A stretch of 55,553 bases of DNA from Terriglobia bacterium (GTDB taxonomy: Bacteria > Acidobacteriota > Polarisedimenticolia > Polarisedimenticolales > JAIQFR01): assembly GCA_020073205.1 (NCBI GenBank), contig JAIQFR010000018.1, positions 1 to 55,553 on the forward strand, written 5' to 3'. The notes under the pieces were generated by a model. That model had not been told where the DNA came from. It did not search any database and saw only the letters and a list, made by a program, of their open reading frames with translations. Both the position numbers and the translations under genes were made by a program. Below, piece after piece: positions 1 through 10,448 of the stretch (its first letter is position 1; the number at the start of each line of letters is the position of its first letter).

Positions 1-1511
1 TTATCTGAATCGAGGAGAACAACAAAATTGCGGCCCCATGCGACATATAGCCTTATTACTGAATCAAGGGACCCCGAGCCCGTTCCAGGAAGCAGATGAG
101 GATCAGATTTTCCCAAAAGGCGTTGCGCCATGTAATTGATGGCGAAAAAGTCGCTCTTGCCCTCAAGCATGACAACATCAGGAACATTCTCAAGCAAGGT
201 CGGCCGATAGTCCAATACATCAAGTACCGGTTGGAAATAGGTAGTCTGCTGTGGGTGTTGTACTGCAAACTCTCGATAACGAGTTACCGTAATTAAAGTC
301 CGTTTCGCTGTGTATTGATCATCTTCATCCGCTGCGTAATGAAGCCCCTCATTTCGTACAACGAACGCACCATCAAGCCACTCCGGCTTAATCAGGTGAT
401 GGCTATGTGTGGTATATATCACGGTACATCCCTCAGGCAACGTCCGAAAGCTGTCCAGAAGCTGAGTTTGCGCTGAAGGATGGAGGTTCGAGGCAGGCTC
501 ATCAAACAAAAAGACAACATCTTTTGGTCCCTGCTTCCGAAACCCTCGATACTGGGTCAAAAGCAAGTAGGTAAAGAACCAACGGAAACCAAGGGAACGT
601 TCGCTAATATCATAGTGTTCATTACCTTCTTTAAGTCTCAATTGGAGAAACCAGACACCGCGATTATCTAGACTGGCTGTTACTACAATTTCTTTGGTTC
701 CAGCAGGGCGATGAAAAATTCTGTCCCAATTACTAAAAACTGTTTTTGTAATGTGGGCACCCATTTTAAGAAGTACACTCTCAAGCGCCTTCTTGTCGTA
801 CTCTCCTCCACTCTTGGCACGCGCGAGAACATGTTCCGGAAGGTTGGTCTTATCCCCGATAGCGTCAAGAACATCCTGAAGCACCGCGCGATAAAAGGCG
901 TGTTTCAATTCATCAGCTGGAGCATTTTCTAAATAGATTCTGTCAGGAAAATCAAATAGAAAGTTCGGAAAATAGACTATCCGTGGTAATAAAGTTTTTA
1001 TGACATTAGCAACTTGTTGCCAAGCAGTGTCTTTCAGCCACACGGGGTATTGCTGTTCTGCAAGTTTCCCCCTTATCGCAAGCGTCCACGTATTCTGTGG
1101 TTGATTTTCTGCAATACGTGATGAACTAAATTTATAACTCTGCTTTATAGTAAAGGGCTGAATAGCGCCATAGACAGTCATATTATGTTGTTTCTTTAAG
1201 GCGTTTTTCACCAAAGTTTGGTCTTCTGACTCAAGCTCACAAACTGCCTCAATAGTGATTGCATCATTGAAATTAGAACGCTTCGCAATGGGAATGAGTT
1301 CATGAACATCTGGTTGCTCATAACCCGGTAAACTCAAGGCATCAAGACTTTCCCGGTAAGCCCATCTGTCGATCGCCTCTAGTACTGTTGTCTTACCACT
1401 TTCATTGAGGCCAATGAGAGTGTGGACGCGAGAGCGTGGTGTGCGCGCAAGATCAAGACGGACCTTTTCAATTCCTTTGAAATTGTGAATCTCAAAACGT
1501 GTATAGCGCAC
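1..1511 (-). CDS. OLD-family ATPase with C-terminal Toprim domain, 3' end cut by the window
   Basis: I translated this frame by hand: it is open from a GTG at 1511 to the window edge (503 codons). The start has GGAGG 4 nt upstream and gives a typical N-terminus (RYTRFEIHNFKGIE). A Walker A motif GLNESGKTT lies at residues 34-42. A Walker B/D-loop region (FLFDEPASNLHP) is near 335, with a following TTHSHH switch. Near 449 comes a Toprim-type EGKSD and at the end LLDSD. This order matches OLD nucleases (ATPase plus Toprim), some of which act in phage defence. Function here is inferred from the family only. Base composition is far more AT-rich than everything after about 1800, with A/T-ending codons, which marks it as foreign or from another source. 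It has no partner gene such as UvrD-like GajB in view. Confidence 0.85.
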   Translation of the reverse strand, partial: MRYTRFEIHNFKGIEKVRLDLARTPRSRVHTLIGLNESGKTTVLEAIDRWAYRESLDALSLPGYEQPDVHELIPIAKRSNFNDAITIEAVCELESEDQTLVKNALKKQHNMTVYGAIQPFTIKQSYKFSSSRIAENQPQNTWTLAIRGKLAEQQYPVWLKDTAWQQVANVIKTLLPRIVYFPNFLFDFPDRIYLENAPADELKHAFYRAVLQDVLDAIGDKTNLPEHVLARAKSGGEYDKKALESVLLKMGAHITKTVFSNWDRIFHRPAGTKEIVVTASLDNRGVWFLQLRLKEGNEHYDISERSLGFRWFFTYLLLTQYRGFRKQGPKDVVFLFDEPASNLHPSAQTQLLDSFRTLPEGCTVIYTTHSHHLIKPEWLDGAFVVRNEGLHYAADEDDQYTAKRTLITVTRYREFAVQHPQQTTYFQPVLDVLDYRPTLLENVPDVVMLEGKSDFFAINYMAQRLLGKSDPHLLPGTGSGSLDSVIRLYVAWGRNFVVLLDSD

Positions 1512-1636
1512 AAGACCTCCCCCAAGCTAGTTGCATTTTGTTGGAATACAAAATAGGAAGATTTCTATTTGGGGCACCTTAAAGCCAATTCTCAATTCTT
1601 CTTTGAAACAAATATTACCCCCACCAAAACGAAAAA

Positions 1637-1660
1637 GCCCGAACACATCCGTATTCGGGC
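1637..1660 (-). terminator. Rho-independent terminator after the thiC-like fragment
   Basis: The arms gcccgaa (1637-1643) and ttcgggc (1654-1660) pair perfectly (7 bp, 10-nt loop). Read on the minus strand, the hairpin is followed by TTTTT (1636-1632). It lies 16 nt beyond the stop codon of the thiC-like fragment, where a terminator for that gene would be expected. It also insulates the OLD-family gene from upstream minus-strand transcription. Confidence 0.75.
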
Positions 1661-1675
1661 TTCTATCAGCGAAAG

Positions 1676-1798
1676 CTAATATTCCTCAGGCTTTCTTATA
1701 TATCTTCGCCCCTGCTTCACGAACTCCACCGTCTTGGCTTCCATGCCTTTTTTCAGTGCCTCCTCTTCCGAAAGCTTCTGGCTGGCGACGTAGTCGTG
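1676..1798 (-). pseudogene. C-terminal fragment resembling ThiC (phosphomethylpyrimidine synthase)
   Basis: The minus-strand frame ending at TAG 1678-1676 reads HDYVASQKLSEEEALKKGME and continues AKTVEFVKQG to a final PEEY. From memory this resembles the last 40 residues of short-form bacterial ThiC, where an HDY/RDYA segment is followed by an EEALxxGMxxK helix and EFVxxG. The frame upstream of HDY stops resembling ThiC, and the conserved Fe-S cysteine region that should precede it is absent. The real gene is therefore broken between about 1800 and 1825. A proper terminator follows the stop, so this is the true 3' end of a gene whose body is missing. The identification rests on a short stretch and is moderate. 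Confidence 0.45.
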
Positions 1799-1824
1799 CA
1801 ACTGCGCGCCGGTCGCGGCGCAAC

Positions 1825-3297
1825 CTACGTCAACAATGTCGGATACAGCCGGGCGGCTAGGAACAGCAACAGCACGAATACCAGGCTCATCACGCCGAAG
1901 TCGAGGGCGGCGCTGTGGACGCTTTCACCGCCGACGATCATCAAGCCGCGCAGGACATCCACCAGATAGGTCAGCGGGTTGAGCCGGGCGATGACCTTGA
2001 GCCAGTCGGGCATCAACTCGATCGGGTAGATGGCGTTGCTGGCGAAGAACAACGGCATGGTCAGGACCTGGCCGATGCCCATGAACCGTTCACGCGTCTT
2101 CACCAGACAGGCGATGATCAGCGAAAAGGTCGCGAAGGTGGCGGAACCGAGCATCACCGCCAGCATGACCGCCAGAATATCGGTGAGCTCCCAGTGCATG
2201 CCGATGTGCAGCGCGGCGGCGATCAAATAGACGATCACCGCCTGGATGAGACCGCGGACCGCCGCCGACAGCGCCTTGCCGAACACCAGCGCGCCGCGCA
2301 GTGCCGGGCTGACCAGAAGCTTATGGATCACGCCCAGATCGCGCTCCCAGATCACCGCGATGCCGTAGAAGATGGCGCTGAACAGCACGCTCTGGCCGAG
2401 AATGCCCGGAGTCATGAACGCCAGGTAGTCGACGTTGCCGGTGGGGATGACGCGCGCGCGGCTGAACTCTTTGATGTCCAGCAGCTCGAGGTCGCCCCCG
2501 TCCTTCCTCAGGAACGGGCGGACGTACTCATCCATCGCCTCTTCCACCTTCTTGCTGAACTGGAACGGGGAGACGGCGGGCTGTTCGAGGGAGCCGTGCT
2601 CTCTCGGCGCCGGGAACACGGGCAACTCCCTGAAGGTGGTCGGCCGAGGGCCCCACGCCTCGTCCAGCAGGTCCTGCAGGCCCCCGGGGACGTGGTGGCA
2701 GGACATGCATGCCCCTCCCGCCTTGATCGCTCCGGTGATGTCGGGGATGGTCTTGAGGCCGAGCTCCCGGATCTTGCGCTTGATGTACGGCTCGCTCAAG
2801 GTGAAGCACTGGCAGACGATCCGCCCCTCTTCCCGCTCCTCCGGACGGATGTCGATCCCGAGCGCCTTGAGGTCGACGCCCCGCCGCTGGGCCCAGTTGA
2901 AGACGGCGGCCTCGAGGGCCTCGGCCCCCATCACGGAGCAGTGGATCTTCTGGGCCGGCAGCCCCTCGAGGGACTTGACGATGTCCTGGTTCGTGATCTT
3001 CAGGGAATCGATCGGGGTGTAGCGGCCCTGCTCGATCAGCGTGCAGAGCACCTCCGAGGCAGCGATGGCCGAGGTGCATCCGAAGGTCAGGTAGCGCGCC
3101 TCGACGACCACGTCCTTGAGCGGGTCGGTCGGGTGACGCTCGACTCGGAACGTGAAGCGCAGGGCGTCGCCGCAGGCGATGGATCCGTGCTCGCCGATGC
3201 CGTCAGCGTTCTCTATCTCTCCGAGATGCGTGCCCGGCTTGCCCTGGACCGCGTCCATGAAGATCTGCTTGGTCTTCTCGCTGTAGTTCCAGGGCAT
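1825..3297 (-). CDS. In-frame chimera: NifU (IscU domain, BFD-like domain, start of NifU domain) joined to ABC-2 permease
   Basis: The start ATG at 3297 has GGAGG 5 nt upstream; the longer frame to 3531 lacks family resemblance. Residues 1-125 form an IscU-like scaffold with the cysteine motifs ACGD, GCTSAI and HCSVMG. A [2Fe-2S] BFD-like domain follows (CQC ... ACMSC). Then a NifU C-terminal domain begins (VRPFLRKDGGDLELLDIKE) but stops before its CxxC. From about 2463 the sequence becomes the last 210 residues of an ABC-2 (DrrB-like) permease: VDYLAFMTPGILGQS, then several membrane helices, ending AARLYP. The permease lacks its N-terminal membrane segment. NifU donates Fe-S clusters; ABC-2 proteins are exporter membrane subunits, and no known biology joins them. 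The frame is kept across the joint, which may be chance. The joint may be a deletion, a rearrangement or an assembly error. Confidence 0.7.
   Translation of the reverse strand: MPWNYSEKTKQIFMDAVQGKPGTHLGEIENADGIGEHGSIACGDALRFTFRVERHPTDPLKDVVVEARYLTFGCTSAIAASEVLCTLIEQGRYTPIDSLKITNQDIVKSLEGLPAQKIHCSVMGAEALEAAVFNWAQRRGVDLKALGIDIRPEEREEGRIVCQCFTLSEPYIKRKIRELGLKTIPDITGAIKAGGACMSCHHVPGGLQDLLDEAWGPRPTTFRELPVFPAPREHGSLEQPAVSPFQFSKKVEEAMDEYVRPFLRKDGGDLELLDIKEFSRARVIPTGNVDYLAFMTPGILGQSVLFSAIFYGIAVIWERDLGVIHKLLVSPALRGALVFGKALSAAVRGLIQAVIVYLIAAALHIGMHWELTDILAVMLAVMLGSATFATFSLIIACLVKTRERFMGIGQVLTMPLFFASNAIYPIELMPDWLKVIARLNPLTYLVDVLRGLMIVGGESVHSAALDFGVMSLVFVLLLFLAARLYPTLLT
2455..2469. other. Breakpoint between nifU and ABC-2 permease sequence
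   Basis: The codon for Glu in LLDIKE is at 2469-2467 (minus strand), and permease-like sequence is recognisable from about 2455 downward. The joint is rich in alternating CG (gacgcgcgcgcgg, 2450-2462), which may have given short homology for recombination or for mis-joining of reads. Confidence 0.55.
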
Positions 3298-3534
3298 CGA
3301 TCCTCCGCCGATGCGTGCGGCGCGACGCACCGGATGACTCCGCCGGGATCGCACAGTCGAAAGACCGAGGCGGCCGGGCCGGTCCCTCTCGAAAACACCG
3401 CGTTTTCGCCCCGTGCCACTCGGGTCGCCGCCCTCCCGGCACCTCTCCCCGATAGGATACACTGCGCTTTGAACCGCCCCGGGCTTCTCGGAGATCCTCT
3501 TCATTGACTCCCGCCGCCAGTCGACGGGCACGGG

Positions 3535-6242
<2,708 letters not shown>

Positions 6243-6246
<4 letters not shown>

Positions 6247-6770
6247 GGCCGCTTCACGACGCGCAACGTGGTCAGGATGTCCCGCGCCGGGTACACGAAC
6301 GCGTAGTGCTTCTCCCAGCGGTCCAGCCCTCTGAGGCGGATCATGAGCTTGGGAATCCAGCAGCGCACGGAGCTGCCGAAGGTCACCGTCGAGGAGACCC
6401 GCTCGAACGCGCCGACCTGCTCGGCCAGGTACCCCCCGGCGAGGAAGGGGAGGTACCACTGCGTCGAGAGGTGCCGCCGGTGGGTGGGATCGCTCCACGA
6501 GTGGACGAACGAGTAGTGCGGCGTCACCACCTCGAGGAGCGCTCCGTGCGCCGCGATCCGGTGCACCTCTTTCATGAACAGGTCCGCGCGCTCGACGTGC
6601 TCGATGATGTGCCGGGCGATCACCCTGTCGAAGCTTCCGTCGGGAAGCGACCAGGGGATCTGGTCGAGATCCTGAATCCGGTCCACCCCCTGGTAGGGGA
6701 AGATGTCCACTCCGAACGCACCCGGCGTCTTCGCCGGCCCGCAGCCGAGCTCGATGATCCGTTCCGCCAT
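6243..6770 (-). CDS. Class I SAM-dependent methyltransferase
   Basis: The 175-residue protein begins with a truncated Rossmann motif [19 protein letters not shown], followed by an acidic SAM-ribose loop and the motif [17 protein letters not shown] typical of methyltransferase type 11 proteins. A C-terminal [10 protein letters not shown] segment follows. It is middle gene of a three-gene unit: its ATG is 1 nt after the stop of the glycosyltransferase (TGAGATG), and its TGA overlaps the GTG of the GH63 glucosidase. The context suggests methylation of a sugar or glycan product. The target cannot be read from sequence. Confidence 0.85.
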
Positions 6771-6771
6771 C

Positions 6772-7893
6772 TCAGATCGTCTCCGCCAATCTCCTGTAGA
6801 TCCCGTAGGTGGCTCGCGCCGTGGAATCCCAGGTGAACTCCCGCGACCTCCTCCGTCCGTTCTCCGCGAGCCGCGCCCTGAGCTCTCGGTCGTCGAGCAC
6901 TCCCGTCATCGCCGCGGCCATCCCCTCCTCGTCGTCGACCCGGGTGTAGATCGCCGCGTCCCCCCCGATCTCGGGGAGCGCGCCCCGGTCGGAGGCCAAA
7001 ACGGGAACGCCCAGGGCCATCGCCTCGACGACGGGCAGCCCGAACCCCGCGTACAGGTGGAACATCAGGAGGGCGACGGCTCTCGACACCAGGTAGAGCT
7101 TCTCGCGCTCGGGGAGCATCCCGAGGAGGAGGATCGCGCTCTCGATCCGGTGCTCGCTCGCGAGCCTCCTGACCTCGTCGGTGTCCTCGCCCCGGTCGCC
7201 GACGAGCACGAGGCGCACGTCCGGGTGGGCGCGCGCGACGCGGGCGAAGGCGCGCACGGTGGCCGGCAGGTTCCGGATGCGCCAGAGGGTCCCGACGTGG
7301 ACGAAGTAGCGGCCGTACGCGGCTTCCCGAACCGTCGGGGAGACGTCGTCGTCGTCGGGCACCCTTCCGGGATCGCCGGCGTCGGTGCCGTGGTGGATCA
7401 CCAGGATCTTGGGCCCGGCGGCGGGGGCGATCCGGAGCAGGTCGTCCCTCGTGTTCCGCGAGACGCAGATGATGGCGGCCGCGCGCTCCGCGATCCGGGG
7501 GTACCGGAGAAGGCGCTTCTCGTGGTACCGGACGACGTGGGCGTCCCCGTCCTCCCAAAGATAGCGGTGGAACGGATACATGTCGTGGAACGTGACGACC
7601 TCCCGCGGGAATCTCGTCCTCGGAAGCCGCGCATCCAGCCCGTGGAAAACGCCGACCTCCGAGGCCCATCCGAAGCGGACCGGCAGCGGCCAGAGCCGCC
7701 GATGGGTGAAGCGGGTGTCGATCTCGGGGATGCCCCGGACCCTGGCGTGCCACTTGTGCGATTCGAAGGCGAGGTCGAAACGGTCGTCGCCGCCGGCGAT
7801 GCGGGCCAGGGAGAAGGCGAGATGGCGGGCGTAGACACCGATCCCGTGCCCGAGGGACGCGGCGGACGGTGTGCAGTCCAGAGCAATTCGCAC
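6772..7893 (-). CDS. Family 4 (GT-B) glycosyltransferase
   Basis: A 373-residue GT-B fold protein. The N-terminus MRIALDCTPSA continues to a GHGIGVYARHL acceptor loop. The hinge has YFVHVGTLWRIRNL, close to the G-x-x-x-x-x-K/R-N motif that binds the nucleotide sugar. The C-terminal domain carries YAGFGLPVVEAMALGVPVL, the E-x7-E type motif of GT4 enzymes, and ASDRGALPEI. It should transfer a sugar from NDP- or GDP-sugar to an unknown acceptor. It is the first gene of the minus-strand unit with the methyltransferase and GH63 enzyme. The 177 bp between it and the divergent tolC-like gene must hold both promoters. Confidence 0.9.
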   Translation of the reverse strand: MRIALDCTPSAASLGHGIGVYARHLAFSLARIAGGDDRFDLAFESHKWHARVRGIPEIDTRFTHRRLWPLPVRFGWASEVGVFHGLDARLPRTRFPREVVTFHDMYPFHRYLWEDGDAHVVRYHEKRLLRYPRIAERAAAIICVSRNTRDDLLRIAPAAGPKILVIHHGTDAGDPGRVPDDDDVSPTVREAAYGRYFVHVGTLWRIRNLPATVRAFARVARAHPDVRLVLVGDRGEDTDEVRRLASEHRIESAILLLGMLPEREKLYLVSRAVALLMFHLYAGFGLPVVEAMALGVPVLASDRGALPEIGGDAAIYTRVDDEEGMAAAMTGVLDDRELRARLAENGRRRSREFTWDSTARATYGIYRRLAETI

Positions 7894-7969
7894 GGCGTGC
7901 CCAAGGCCGCGATTCTCCCACGGAAACCGCCGCCTGGAAAGCGCCGGGAGGCGCGAGGTTGCCTGGCGG

Positions 7970-7998
7970 TTGCCGCGCGGGTCGGTACTCTGTTAGAT
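7970..7998 (+). promoter_or_regulatory. Weak sigma70-like promoter candidate for the efflux operon
   Basis: TTGCCG (7970-7975) and TTAGAT (7993-7998) are separated by 17 nt, in the 177-bp gap upstream of the TolC-like gene. Both boxes match the consensus only partly, so this is a candidate by position rather than a firm call. The gap is divergent and short, with no room for a gene. Confidence 0.22.
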
Positions 7999-8070
7999 TC
8001 CGATTTTCCCCGGGGCGGTGCGGAGTGAATTCGTGACCGCGCGACTCGTGAGAGCGAAGGCTCGAGCGTC

Positions 8071-9312
8071 ATGGTGAAGGCCGCGAGCGTTCTCGCGGCG
8101 ACGGCGCTGCTGACCGCGGCGGCCTGGGCGGAGACGCCGGAGACGTCGAGCGCGCCCGCGGCGGCGCCCACGCTGACCCTCGCCGCGGCCCTGGACCTCG
8201 CCGCGAGGCAGAACCTGGATATCGCCGCGGCGCGGCTCCGCCGCCCGGTCGCGCAGGCGGGAGTCCGCGTCGCGAGGCAGGTCCCCAACCCGGGGCTCAG
8301 CGTCTCGGCGGCGCGGGACACGCCCCACGAGAGCGTCGTGATCGACCAGCCGCTCGAGATCGGAGGGCGGCGCGGCCGGCGAATCGAGATGGCGCGGCAG
8401 GAGGCCGCGCTCACGGATCTCGAGATCGCGGCTCTGGAGCGCCGGGTCCGCCGCGAGGTGCGCGAGGCGTTCTACGGCCTGATCGCCGCCCGCGACGCCA
8501 CCGCCCAGCGCGATGGCGCGCTCGCTCTCGCCCGCAGGCTCCGGGAGATCGCTAAGGCGCGCTTCGACGCCGGGGACGTCCCCCAGCTCGAGGTGTTCGA
8601 GGCCGAGATGGAAATGGCCCGCGCGGAAGCCGAGCTCGCGGTGCAGCAGCAGGAAGAAAAGGTCGCCCTGAGCCGGCTCGACGCGCTTCTGGCCGCGCCG
8701 GCCGGCGCGGGCTGGAGGATCGTCGGCTCCCTCGAGGACGCTCCGTCGGCCCTCACGATGGACGAGCTGGTCTCCCGCGCGGCGCAGTCGAACTCCGATC
8801 TCGAGCGCCTCGCGCAGGAGATCAGGGTGGAAGAGAGCCAGCGGACGCTCTTCCGCGCCGAGCGGATTCCCGATCTCACCGTCGAGTTCGGGAGCGATTT
8901 CAACGCGCCGGGCGACTTTCACGCCGGAGCGCGCGGGGGATTCTCCCTCGAGATCCCGCTCTTCTCGCGGAAACAGGGGGAGCTGGCCCGCTCGAGCGCC
9001 ACGCTCGCCGCGCTCGACGCCGAGTCCGACGCCACGCGCCGCGCCGTGGCGGCCCGGGTCGAAGCCGCGTACGGCGAGTGGAGCGTCAGGAGGACCGAGG
9101 CGGAACTCTACCGCAGCTCGCTGGTGCCGGCGGCGCGCCGCCTCGAAGGACTTGCGGAAGAGAGCTACCGTGAGGGAAAGGCGAACCTGCTGACCGTCCT
9201 TGACGCCCAGCGGAACGTGCGACAGGTGGAACGCGAGTACCGGGAGAGCCTCGTCGGCCTCCAGGCCGCGTTCGCGGGGCTCGAGGAGGCCGTGGGCGTG
9301 GCGCTCGACTGA
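8071..9312 (+). CDS. TolC-family outer membrane efflux protein
   Basis: 413 residues with an N-terminal signal peptide (hydrophobic ASVLAATALLTAAAWA, cleavage likely after AWA). Two repeated outer membrane efflux domains follow, rich in long amphipathic helices (LDLAARQNLDI, VRREVREAFYGLI, SYREGKANLLTVLDAQRN). The last motif is characteristic of TolC proteins. It would form the trimeric outer-membrane channel of the tripartite pump encoded downstream. Its TGA overlaps the ATG of the adaptor gene (TGATG), so all three pump genes are likely one transcript. No metal-binding motif identifies the substrate. Confidence 0.92.
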   Translation: MVKAASVLAATALLTAAAWAETPETSSAPAAAPTLTLAAALDLAARQNLDIAAARLRRPVAQAGVRVARQVPNPGLSVSAARDTPHESVVIDQPLEIGGRRGRRIEMARQEAALTDLEIAALERRVRREVREAFYGLIAARDATAQRDGALALARRLREIAKARFDAGDVPQLEVFEAEMEMARAEAELAVQQQEEKVALSRLDALLAAPAGAGWRIVGSLEDAPSALTMDELVSRAAQSNSDLERLAQEIRVEESQRTLFRAERIPDLTVEFGSDFNAPGDFHAGARGGFSLEIPLFSRKQGELARSSATLAALDAESDATRRAVAARVEAAYGEWSVRRTEAELYRSSLVPAARRLEGLAEESYREGKANLLTVLDAQRNVRQVEREYRESLVGLQAAFAGLEEAVGVALD

Positions 9313-10448
9313 TGCGCGACCTCTCAAACGGTCCGGCCCGGTGGCCGCGGCTCGCGGCGGCCGTGGCGCTCGCCGCGGCCCTGGCCGTCGCCGGCTGCTC
9401 GCGGAGGTCCGGCGCGGACGAGGGGGAGGGCGGAGAGAAGGGCGAAGCCGCCGTCGTGGACGTCACGCTGACGCAGGTGACCCGGGCGCCGATCAGCCGG
9501 ACCGTCACGATCTCCGGGACCGTCGCCGCGCTCCCGAACCGGGACGTGCGCGTCAGCTCCCTCGTCGCCGGGCGCGTGGCGGAGCTGCCCGTCGCGGAAG
9601 GGGACCCGGTCGCGGCCGGCCAAAGGGTCGCCAGGATCGACGACCGGCTCCTGCGCGAGCAGTCGAGGCAGGCCGAGGCGGCCCTGGCGCAGGCCGAGGC
9701 CGGTCTCGAGAACGCGAAGCTGGCGCGCGCGAGGAACGAGACGCTCTTCGAGCGCGGCATCGCCGCGCGAAAGGAGGTCGAGGACTCGCGCACGCAGGAG
9801 GCCGTGGCCGAAGCGGCTCTGAAGCAGGCGCAGGCGACGGCGTCCCTGGCGGAGACGCAGCTGATGCGCGCCGAGATCCGGTCGCCGATCGGCGGCGCCG
9901 TCGTGAAGCGGTTCGTCAGCGTCGGGGAGCAGGTGGACGGCACGGCGGCAGAGCCGCTGTTCGAGGTGGCGGATCGCCGCGAGGTGGAGCTCTACGCCAA
10001 CGTGCCCGCGGCGTACCTGCCGGCGTTCCGGTCGGGGCAGGCCGTCGAGCTCGAAGGCGATTCCTTGCGCGGCGAGACGCTGCACGGCCGCGTCGTCGCC
10101 GTGTCGGCCGCCGTGGACCCGACGACCGACCTGGGACTGGTGCGGATCCGGCTCGCCAACGAAGCCGGATCCCTCGCGCTGGGGACGTTCCTGTCCGCGC
10201 GAATTCCGCTCGAGACCCACGCCGACGCGCTGGTCGCCCCGTCGCAGGCCGTCTACCGCGACCAGGAAGGCCGGCCGCACGTTTACCGGGTCGAGGGAGA
10301 CGCCGCCACCGCGTCTCCCGTCGTGCTCGGCATCGAGACCCCCGACCGCGACGAGATCCTCTCCGGCGTCCGCGAGGGCGACTCGATCGTGTGGACCGGC
10401 GGCTACGGCCTCGGCGAGAAGTCCAGGATCAGGGTCGCGAAGCCGTGA
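9312..10448 (+). CDS. RND efflux periplasmic adaptor lipoprotein (HlyD/CusB family)
   Basis: 378 residues. A lipoprotein signal ends in the lipobox LAVAGC (Cys about residue 29), so the mature protein would be anchored to the inner membrane by lipid. The order is typical: barrel-sandwich half with GTVAALPNRDVRVSSLVAGRV, a helical hairpin coiled coil rich in A/E/Q (residues about 115-180), the second lipoyl half (IRSPIGGAVVKRFVSVGEQV), then beta-barrel and membrane-proximal domains ending GYGLGEKSRIRV. It joins the RND permease to the TolC channel. The stop overlaps the permease GTG as GTGA. Confidence 0.92.
   Translation: MRDLSNGPARWPRLAAAVALAAALAVAGCSRRSGADEGEGGEKGEAAVVDVTLTQVTRAPISRTVTISGTVAALPNRDVRVSSLVAGRVAELPVAEGDPVAAGQRVARIDDRLLREQSRQAEAALAQAEAGLENAKLARARNETLFERGIAARKEVEDSRTQEAVAEAALKQAQATASLAETQLMRAEIRSPIGGAVVKRFVSVGEQVDGTAAEPLFEVADRREVELYANVPAAYLPAFRSGQAVELEGDSLRGETLHGRVVAVSAAVDPTTDLGLVRIRLANEAGSLALGTFLSARIPLETHADALVAPSQAVYRDQEGRPHVYRVEGDAATASPVVLGIETPDRDEILSGVREGDSIVWTGGYGLGEKSRIRVAKP

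Noticed and set aside
1915-3507. 530-codon plus-strand frame opposite nifU/permease
   Set aside because: Composition is a mirror of the minus-strand gene (Asp/Arg/His/Gly rich), with no motif. The minus strand carries clear domains.
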